Below, one piece after another: positions 57,624 to 64,000 of a stretch of DNA of 64,000 nucleotides. Each line of letters opens with the position of its first letter. The first letter of the stretch is position 1. Made by a program: the position numbers and the translations under genes. Origin of the DNA: Methylomonas koyamae (lineage in GTDB: Bacteria > Pseudomonadota > Gammaproteobacteria > Methylococcales > Methylomonadaceae). The DNA lies in contig NZ_AP019777.1 of NCBI RefSeq assembly GCF_019669905.1, forward strand, positions 3,286,001 through 3,350,000, given 5' to 3'. The notes beneath the pieces were generated by a model that was given only the letters and a program-made list of their open reading frames with translations, ran no database searches and had not been told where the DNA came from.

Positions 57624-58325
57624 TTATAAACGTTTGATTATTTTGGCTAAAACCGCACGGCTGCGCAGATGCCGACCTTGCAAGTGACCATCCAGCATTT
57701 TCCTGAGCAAGGCTTTTGCTTCGGCCAATGCCGCAGCCGGCAACTCAGATCGGCCGGCCAGCAGAGCCAACGTATCGCCGCCGACCACGCCGCCGTCGGC
57801 CTGCGCCATGCCGTAATCTGCGACAAAATTGTACCGCCGGCCGGCGGCGATCGGCTCGCCGTCGGCGCTGTATGCCAAATCGACGGCATAGCCTGCTTCT
57901 CGCAACAAATCCAGCTCGAAATAGCGTAGGGTTTGTTCGATATTCTGCGCCGCGGACAATTCGTGCAAACAACGAATGTACAGCGCGAAGATGCCCGGCT
58001 GGGGATCAGCCTTATGCACGAAGATACCGACCAATTCGTTGACATAAAAACCGCAATACAAAGCCAAGCTCTGTAGCGAATAGCTGTCGACGTATTCGGC
58101 ATCGGCCAGGACTTTCAGTTCGTGCTTGCCGACATAGGACAGCTTTAACGCAGAAAACGGCATCAACAAACCGGCCGTCTTGGATTTCGGTTTTCTGACC
58201 CCTTTGGCCAAGATCGGGACCAGGCCGAAATCGCGGGTAAGCACATCTAACAACACGCTGGTTTCCCGGTACGGCCGATGTTGCAAGACGAACGCAGGCT
58301 GCAAATAAACGGCGTCGCCGTCCAT
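57624..58325 (-). CDS. recO: DNA repair protein RecO
   Basis: A 233-residue RecF-pathway mediator. OB-domain N-terminus (PAFVLQHRPYRETSVLLDVLT, FGLVPILAKGVRKPKS) and helical C-domain with FYVNELVGIFV are recognisable. The start is ATG 58325, overlapping the era stop by one base; a GTG at 58328 is an alternative. Zinc Cys residues seen in some RecO proteins are absent. Confidence 0.94.
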   Translation of the reverse strand: MDGDAVYLQPAFVLQHRPYRETSVLLDVLTRDFGLVPILAKGVRKPKSKTAGLLMPFSALKLSYVGKHELKVLADAEYVDSYSLQSLALYCGFYVNELVGIFVHKADPQPGIFALYIRCLHELSAAQNIEQTLRYFELDLLREAGYAVDLAYSADGEPIAAGRRYNFVADYGMAQADGGVVGGDTLALLAGRSELPAAALAEAKALLRKMLDGHLQGRHLRSRAVLAKIIKRL

Positions 58326-59215
58326 CACTCGCCGAAATCGGTAAAACCCAAACTCTGCAAGGCCCGCTCGTTGTCCGACCAGCCTTTTTTCACCTTAACC
58401 CACAACTGCAAATAAACTTTCTGGCCGATCAGTTTCTCGATATCGGCACGGGCTTCGCTACCGACCTTTTTCAGCATCTCGCCCTGTTTGCCGATCACAA
58501 TGCTTTTCTGGCTATCGCGCTCGACCAAAATGGCCGCGTAAATTTTGCATAATTCCGGATATTCTTCGTAACGCTCGATTTCGACCGTCAGCGCGTAAGG
58601 CAATTCGTCGCCCAAGCGCCGGGTCAATTTTTCGCGAATGATTTCCGCGGCGAAAAAACGCTCGGGCCGGTCGGTAATCTGGTCCTCCGGATAAATCGGC
58701 TCGGCTTCTGGCAACAAGGCCATGATCTGCTGCTCGAGCAGATCCAGATTGGTATTCCGCAAGGCCGACACCGGCAGAATATGCCGGAACGGATACTTGG
58801 TCTGGGCGTCGGCGAAAAACCTCAGCACGGCGTCCTTATCCTTGATTTTATCGACTTTGTTGATCACCAGAATCACCGGCAAACCGGCCCGCTCCAGTTT
58901 TTTGAAAATTTTCTCGTCGTATTCGTGCCAATACAAACCGTCCAATAACCAAACCACGACATCGACGCCTAGCAGCGTACTGTCGGCCGTTTTGTTCAGG
59001 TAACGGTTCAAGACTTTTTTCTCGTCCTGGTGCATGCCCGGCGTATCCATGAAAATCGCCTGGCCGGCTGCGGTGGTTTTGATGCCGAGAATCCTGTGCC
59101 GGGTGGTTTGCGGCTTACGGGACGTGATACTGAGCTTTTGGCCCAGCAAGTGGTTCATCAACGTCGATTTGCCGACGTTGGGCCTACCGATCAAAGCGAC
59201 ATATCCGCAGTTCAT
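58325..59215 (-). CDS. era: GTPase Era
   Basis: A 296-residue GTPase for 16S rRNA maturation. G1 GRPNVGKSTLMN, G3 DTPG, G4 NKVD and the C-terminal KH domain (VIGKQGEMLKKVGSEARADIEKL) are present. It overlaps rnc by four bases (ATGA). Confidence 0.98.
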   Translation of the reverse strand: MNCGYVALIGRPNVGKSTLMNHLLGQKLSITSRKPQTTRHRILGIKTTAAGQAIFMDTPGMHQDEKKVLNRYLNKTADSTLLGVDVVVWLLDGLYWHEYDEKIFKKLERAGLPVILVINKVDKIKDKDAVLRFFADAQTKYPFRHILPVSALRNTNLDLLEQQIMALLPEAEPIYPEDQITDRPERFFAAEIIREKLTRRLGDELPYALTVEIERYEEYPELCKIYAAILVERDSQKSIVIGKQGEMLKKVGSEARADIEKLIGQKVYLQLWVKVKKGWSDNERALQSLGFTDFGE

Positions 59216-59895
59216 TTAGCCTTGGTTTGCAAAAGGTTCAACATATTTTCCGCAGCGGCCTGTTCGGCCTTTTTCCTTGAGATGCCGACGCCGTTACAGG
59301 TTTCGCTGGTGACCACGACGCTACATTTGACCTCGAAAGTCTGGGCATGGTCGGCGCCGGACATGCCGACCAATTCGTAAACCGGCAGAGGCTTGCGGTT
59401 GGCCTGCATCAATTCCTGCAGCCGGGTTTTCGGATCCTTGTTCCAATCGTCGACTTTCAAATCGGCGAATTTATCGGCAAACAGACGCAGTATCCATTGT
59501 CGGCAAACGTCGATACCCTGGTCTCTGAGCAACGCACCCATGATGGCTTCCAGCGCATCCGACAAAATCGAATCGCGGCGGAATCCGCCGCTCTTCAACT
59601 CGCCGGAACCGAGAATCAGATAATCGCCGAGATTGTGCTGCCTGGCCAATTCGGCCAGCGAACTTTGATTGACCAGACTGGCCCGCAACCGGCTCAGCAC
59701 GCCTTCGCCGGCATCGGGAAACAACTCGTACAATTGCTCGGCAATGACGAAGCCGAGTACCGAATCGCCCAGATATTCCAAACGCTCGTTATTGCGGGCA
59801 CCGACACTGCGGTGAGTCAACGCCATGCTGAACAACTGCGGATCGTTAAACGCCAACCCCAGTTTTACAGAGAGGATTTCGGGTTTTTTAATCAC
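59212..59895 (-). CDS. rnc: Ribonuclease III
   Basis: A 227-residue double-strand-specific RNase. The signature NERLEYLGDSVLGFVIAE and the second catalytic DALEAIMGALL region are followed by a dsRNA-binding domain (DPKTRLQELMQANRKPLP, then GISRKKAEQAAAENML). It overlaps the DUF4845 gene by four bases. Confidence 0.98.
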   Translation of the reverse strand: MIKKPEILSVKLGLAFNDPQLFSMALTHRSVGARNNERLEYLGDSVLGFVIAEQLYELFPDAGEGVLSRLRASLVNQSSLAELARQHNLGDYLILGSGELKSGGFRRDSILSDALEAIMGALLRDQGIDVCRQWILRLFADKFADLKVDDWNKDPKTRLQELMQANRKPLPVYELVGMSGADHAQTFEVKCSVVVTSETCNGVGISRKKAEQAAAENMLNLLQTKAK

Positions 59896-60269
59896 TTGTT
59901 GCCGGCTTCGAATCCTTCGTGGAACTCAACCAGCACGCTCAGATTTCCGAAGATACGCTCGACCCGCTCGTAGTCGACTTCGACCCTGACGTATCCCGGT
60001 TGCGCCACGATAGTGACGTCTTCGGGTTTGACATGTTCGACGTAGTTCATATCGAACCGCTTTTCCAGACTGGTCTTGATCTCCGATTTGGACTTGGTCA
60101 CGATATCGGTGGTGTTTTCGACCGCTTTGATCGCATTGACCACACGGCTGTGGTTGATATAGATCGGTGCGATCTTCAGAATCAACAGCGTGAAGAAACC
60201 GATCAATGCCAAAATGAATGCGATCGACAAAAAGGTCAGCCCTTGCTGTTTGCGAGGTAAAGTACGCAT
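59892..60269 (-). CDS. DUF4845 membrane protein
   Basis: A 125-residue protein with one membrane segment near the N-terminus (SIAFILALIGFFTLLILKIA) and a DUF4845 domain behind it. It has a fixed place between lepB and rnc in many Gammaproteobacteria. Function is not established. Overlaps rnc by four bases. Confidence 0.88.
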   Translation of the reverse strand: MRTLPRKQQGLTFLSIAFILALIGFFTLLILKIAPIYINHSRVVNAIKAVENTTDIVTKSKSEIKTSLEKRFDMNYVEHVKPEDVTIVAQPGYVRVEVDYERVERIFGNLSVLVEFHEGFEAGNK

Positions 60270-60349
60270 ACCGTCTCTCCTAAAGCTTAATCAAAGGGTG
60301 CATGCCGTCGCGACATGAACGCACTCCGCATAACACCCGGAAAACCGGA

Positions 60350-61126
60350 TTACTGTAACACCGTACCCAGACGGCCGAAATCGATGCCGCTGTTTTGCCA
60401 ATCCCAGTTCATCCAGATAAAGAACGCTCTGCCGACCAGGTTTGCCTCCGGCACATAGCCCCAATAGCGGCTGTCGTTGCTATTGTCGCGGTTGTCGCCC
60501 ATCATGAAATAGTGGCCGGGCGGCACGACAAAAACGTCTTCGACCGACGAAGCGCCCGGCGCAACCAGTATGGAATGTTGCACCCCGGCCAAATCCTCTT
60601 CCAAACGCTCGGCACCGGTCATGTTGGCACCCTGGCCGACGCCTTGGTAACGCCCCAACGAAACCTGTTTAATCGGTGTGCCGTTGACGTAAAGCTTTTT
60701 GTCGAAATAGGCGATTCTATCGCCCGGCAAACCGATCACGCGTTTGATGTAATCGACTTCCGGCTGCTTAGGATAACGGAATACCACGATGTCGCCGCGT
60801 TTCGGCTCGCCGATTTCGACGATTTTGGTATTCAACACCGGCAGGCGGATGCCGTAGTTGAATTTGTTGACCAGGATGAAATCGCCGACCAACAGCGTCG
60901 GCATCATCGACCCGGACGGAATCCGGAACGGCTCGAACAAAAACGAACGCAGCAACAACACGATCAAGACGACCGGGAAAAACGAGCGGGCGTATTCGAC
61001 CAACACCGGTTCCTTCTCGGTCGGGTATGGCAAACCGGCGCGCTTCAAATACAGGCTGTACCCTCCCCAAACGATACCGGTGACAAACGTGGCGGCGACC
61101 AAAAAAAATGAAAAATCGTAATCCAT
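60350..61126 (-). CDS. lepB: Signal peptidase I
   Basis: A 258-residue leader peptidase. After two membrane segments, the catalytic Ser lies in PSGSMMPTLLVGDFILV and the Lys in RGDIVVFRYPKQPEVDYIKRVIGLPGD; GDNRDNSNDSRYWGYV is the third conserved box. It follows lepA by 12 bases. Confidence 0.97.
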   Translation of the reverse strand: MDYDFSFFLVAATFVTGIVWGGYSLYLKRAGLPYPTEKEPVLVEYARSFFPVVLIVLLLRSFLFEPFRIPSGSMMPTLLVGDFILVNKFNYGIRLPVLNTKIVEIGEPKRGDIVVFRYPKQPEVDYIKRVIGLPGDRIAYFDKKLYVNGTPIKQVSLGRYQGVGQGANMTGAERLEEDLAGVQHSILVAPGASSVEDVFVVPPGHYFMMGDNRDNSNDSRYWGYVPEANLVGRAFFIWMNWDWQNSGIDFGRLGTVLQ

Positions 61127-61138
61127 AAACTATTGCCG

Positions 61139-62938
61139 TTACTCTTTATTGACTTGCAACACCGCCAGAAACGCCTCCTGCGGAATCTCGATACTACCGA
61201 CCTGCTTCATCCGTTTTTTACCGGCTTTTTGTTTTTCCAGCAGTTTTTTCTTACGCGTGATATCGCCGCCGTAACACTTGGCCGTCACGTTTTTACGCAT
61301 CGCTTTGACTGTGGAACGGGCAATGATTTTGGAACCGATCGCGGCTTGGATCGCGACTTCGTACATTTGCCGCGGAATCAAATCCTTCATTTTTTCGACC
61401 AGATCGCGCCCCCGGTTTTGCGCCTGGTCGCGGTGGACGATGATAGACAACGCGTCGACCTTGTCGCTGTTGATCAACACATCCAATTTCACCAACGGCG
61501 CCGGCTCGAAACGGAGAAATTCGTAATCGAACGAAGCGTAGCCGCGGCTGACCGACTTCAACCGATCGAAGAAGTCCAACACCACCTCGCTCATCGGCAA
61601 TTCGTAATTCAACGAAACCTGGCCGCCGACGTATTGCATGTTCTTTTGGTTGCCGCGCTTTTCGACGCACAGATTGATCACGTTACCCAAATAGGCCTGC
61701 GGCACCAGGATGTTGGCCAAGATGATAGGCTCGCGAATTTCTTCGACGGTACCGGGATCCGGCAATTTCGCCGGATTATCGACCATGACTACTTCGCCGT
61801 TATGCGTCTCCACTTCGTAGACTACGGTCGGCGCGGTAGTAATCAGATCGATGTTGTATTCGCGCTCCAGCCTTTCCTGGACGATCTCCATATGTAACAT
61901 GCCGAGAAAGCCGCAACGGAAACCGAAACCCAGCGCCTGCGACGTTTCGGCTTCGTAATTCAATGCCGAATCGTTCAGCCGCAATTTGTCCAAGGCCTCG
62001 CGCATCGCGCCGAAATCGTCGGAACTGACCGGATACAGGCCGGCGAATACCCGCGGCTGCACTTTCTCGAAACCCGGCAACACCTCGCTGGCCGGATTGT
62101 CGGTCGCGGTAATGGTATCGCCCACCGGGGCACCGAAAATATCCTTGATACCGGCCACGATAAACCCGACTTCGCCGGTTGCCAGCTCTTGCTTTTCCAA
62201 TTGCTTAGGCGTGAACACGCCCAGTTTGTCGACCGGATACGACTTGCCGGTCGACATCACGGTGATCTTTTGTCTACGCTTCAACGAGCCGTTGACGATC
62301 CGCACCAGCGAGACCACGCCTAGGTAGTTGTCGAACCAGGAATCGATAATCAAGGCCTGCAACGGGCCGTCTGCATTACCGCTCGGCGGCGGAATTTTCC
62401 GAATCAGTTGGTCCAGCACCGATTCGACGTTCAGACCGGTCTTGGCGCTGATCTGGCAAGCATCGTCGGCCGGAATGCCGATCACGTCCTCGATCTCGGC
62501 CATGACCCGCTCCGGCTCGGCCGACGGCAGATCGATCTTGTTCAATACCGGAACCACTTCCAGGCCCTGCTCGATCGCAGTGTAACAGTTGGCCACGCTC
62601 TGCGCTTCCACACCCTGGGCGGCATCAACTACCAGCAATGCACCTTCGCAAGCGGCTAACGAACGCGAGACTTCGTAGGAAAAATCGACATGGCCCGGGG
62701 TATCGATGAAATTCAACTGGTAGGTTTCGCCGTCGCCGGCATTGTAATCAAGCGTAACGCTTTGCGCCTTGATGGTGATGCCGCGTTCCCGTTCCAGATC
62801 CATGGAATCCAGCACTTGCGCCTCCATTTCCCGGTCGCTGAGCCCTCCGCAAATTTGAATGAACCGGTCCGCCAATGTCGATTTCCCGTGGTCGATATGG
62901 GCGATGATGGAGAAATTTCTGATATGTTTTTGATCCAC
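61139..62938 (-). CDS. lepA: Elongation factor 4 (LepA)
   Basis: A 599-residue translational GTPase. G1 [14 protein letters not shown]2/G3 region ([11 protein letters not shown] and DTPGHVDF) and G4 NKIDLP are present, and the family C-terminus ([22 protein letters not shown]) is intact. Length is typical. Confidence 0.98.
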   Translation of the reverse strand: MDQKHIRNFSIIAHIDHGKSTLADRFIQICGGLSDREMEAQVLDSMDLERERGITIKAQSVTLDYNAGDGETYQLNFIDTPGHVDFSYEVSRSLAACEGALLVVDAAQGVEAQSVANCYTAIEQGLEVVPVLNKIDLPSAEPERVMAEIEDVIGIPADDACQISAKTGLNVESVLDQLIRKIPPPSGNADGPLQALIIDSWFDNYLGVVSLVRIVNGSLKRRQKITVMSTGKSYPVDKLGVFTPKQLEKQELATGEVGFIVAGIKDIFGAPVGDTITATDNPASEVLPGFEKVQPRVFAGLYPVSSDDFGAMREALDKLRLNDSALNYEAETSQALGFGFRCGFLGMLHMEIVQERLEREYNIDLITTAPTVVYEVETHNGEVVMVDNPAKLPDPGTVEEIREPIILANILVPQAYLGNVINLCVEKRGNQKNMQYVGGQVSLNYELPMSEVVLDFFDRLKSVSRGYASFDYEFLRFEPAPLVKLDVLINSDKVDALSIIVHRDQAQNRGRDLVEKMKDLIPRQMYEVAIQAAIGSKIIARSTVKAMRKNVTAKCYGGDITRKKKLLEKQKAGKKRMKQVGSIEIPQEAFLAVLQVNKE

Positions 62939-63006
62939 TTAGCTTCTTGATAATACGTTGGTTTGTAATGACTTTACGGCGGCGGCCCTGCCGCCGGATG
63001 ACGGGT

Positions 63007-63738
63007 TCAGGCAGTAGCCAATATTTCCCGGAATTGGGCAACCGTCTCGGCGGTCAAGGGTTGCCGTTGATTGTCCCAGACCACTCCGTCCAGTGTGTCG
63101 GCCAGGGTATCGATGGTTTCCATGAAATCGTCGAATACCGCCAACGGATTATCGACTTCGCGCGGCTGCATAAAAAATACGATACCGGGGCAGTAGAATT
63201 CATCTAAATCGGTGTCGGGAAAGGTACCGGGATCGACCATGCTGGCCACGGCAAAATCCACCATCCGGTTCGCGTCGACCCGCTCGAACACTCTGACGCT
63301 GCCGTAGCGCAAACCGACCCGCTCGAAGGCATCGAACAAATCTTCGCCGTTGAAACCTTGGTCGGCACGGGCGACGATGCTGAATTCGATCAGAACCGGC
63401 AAATGGTTACGGCTGGCGGCCGGTGCGGGAGCAGCCGGGGCTTTTTCCGGCTCGCGCCGGGCGGCAACCGCTGCTTTCGGCGACGGCTTGATGGCTTTGT
63501 CGTCTAACAGCGCATCTCCATCAACCAAATCGTCGCCGATTTCGAACACGCCGATAGCGTCTTCATCGTCTTCAACGGCAAATTCGTCCACGGTTCTGTC
63601 GTCATAAGAATCGTCGTCGTAGTAATCGTCGGCGGCGCGTTTATAACGTAGCGATTTGACGAAATGCCACAACACCATGCCGATCATCACCAGCACGCCG
63701 ATCAAAATAATCACGACTCTTAATAATTCTTTATCCAT
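63007..63738 (-). CDS. zipA: Cell division protein ZipA
   Basis: A 243-residue FtsZ anchor. A membrane helix at residues 7-27, an acidic stretch (DDYYDDDSYDDRTVDEF) and Pro/Ala-rich linker, then the FtsZ-binding domain from about 115 (LIEFSIVARADQGFNG, FFMQPREVDNPLAVFDDFM). The start overlaps the smc stop. Gene order smc-zipA is conserved in Gammaproteobacteria. Confidence 0.95.
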   Translation of the reverse strand: MDKELLRVVIILIGVLVMIGMVLWHFVKSLRYKRAADDYYDDDSYDDRTVDEFAVEDDEDAIGVFEIGDDLVDGDALLDDKAIKPSPKAAVAARREPEKAPAAPAPAASRNHLPVLIEFSIVARADQGFNGEDLFDAFERVGLRYGSVRVFERVDANRMVDFAVASMVDPGTFPDTDLDEFYCPGIVFFMQPREVDNPLAVFDDFMETIDTLADTLDGVVWDNQRQPLTAETVAQFREILATA

Positions 63739-64000
63739 CAGTTTTCCGCCATGCTTACCGCTTCATCAATATCCACCGCCACCATTCGGGATACCCCAGG
63801 CTCCTTCATGGTAACACCTGCTAGATGTTTTGCAATTTCCATTGTGACTTTGTTGTGTGAAATATACAAAAATTGGACGGTTGCCGACATGTCTTCCACC
63901 ATCTTCGAAAACCGCACGACATTGGCGTCGTCGAGCGGCGCGTCGACTTCGTCCAGCAAACAAAACGGCGCCGGATTCAGTTCGAAAATGGAGAAAACCA
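63738..64000 (-). CDS. smc: Chromosome segregation SMC protein, C-terminus only
   Basis: The last 87 codons of an SMC ATPase, entering from the right edge of the window. [19 protein letters not shown] is the Walker B/C-terminal head, followed by [10 protein letters not shown] and [11 protein letters not shown]. The stop overlaps the zipA start. The rest of the gene lies beyond base 64,000. Confidence 0.95.
   Translation of the reverse strand, partial: VFSIFELNPAPFCLLDEVDAPLDDANVVRFSKMVEDMSATVQFLYISHNKVTMEIAKHLAGVTMKEPGVSRMVAVDIDEAVSMAEN

Overview
The window is a gammaproteobacterial chromosome segment of fairly high GC. The housekeeping gene orders (smc-zipA; lepA-lepB-DUF4845-rnc-era-recO-pdxJ; alaS/recX/recA; lptD-surA divergent from amgK-murU) fit Gammaproteobacteria. 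A REP-like 'gtaggtcgggtt' palindrome, a PEP-CTERM-type protein and heavy copper handling suggest Methylococcales (Methylomonas/Methylobacter-like methanotrophs). That lineage is an inference: no methane or methanol oxidation gene lies in the window.

Layout. Bases 1 to about 5,290 look like one end of an integrative element: a P4-type tyrosine integrase cut by the window edge, a LexA-fold-like small protein, an AlpA-like regulator, a Toprim/DUF3987 primase-helicase and several small unknown genes. The element ends either in the 3' end of a PEP-CTERM gene (5109-5996) or at tRNA-Thr(TGT) (6163-6238). Bases 6,300-11,274 hold an all-minus metal-handling block: a TauE/SafE-like (UreH_2) membrane protein, a Cu(I) P1B-1 ATPase, an HMA-like membrane protein, a small single-span protein and a free-standing CcoI-type metal-binding domain. 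Then come lysC, a glycosyltransferase, alaS, recX, recA, cbiA, nadA, two small envelope genes, ZIP and GDT1/TMEM165 cation transporters and a 1,499-residue MASE1-PAS-GGDEF-EAL protein (to 28.5 kb).

Bases 28.5-46 kb: rnd, an orphan TonB-dependent receptor, a stand-alone DbpA-type RNA-binding domain, surA and lptD, amgK-murU (MurNAc recycling), hemJ, a DUF4124 protein, a lipid A or lipid-glycan modifying trio (LAB_N, GT2, GT39), pyrC, an FmdB-type zinc ribbon and aspS. Bases 46-64 kb: a small unknown gene with its own signals, the EF-P module (epmA, efp, divergent epmB), a signalling run (hybrid histidine kinase with Hpt, REC-GGDEF, a second UreH_2 protein, a sensorless sigma-54 activator), a PP2C phosphatase, and the pdxJ-recO-era-rnc-DUF4845-lepB-lepA-zipA-smc block, cut in smc.

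Working together: outer-membrane biogenesis (lptD, surA, lipid A trio), translation rescue (efp, epmA, epmB) and cyclic-di-GMP signalling are each represented by physically linked genes. The least explained pieces are the integrative element with its GCTAC/GTAGC repeat clusters, and the copper block, whose mix of genes and a terminator placed directly before a start codon do not match a standard copA locus. No rRNA, CRISPR array or recognised riboswitch was seen. No gene-free stretch exceeds 300 bases.
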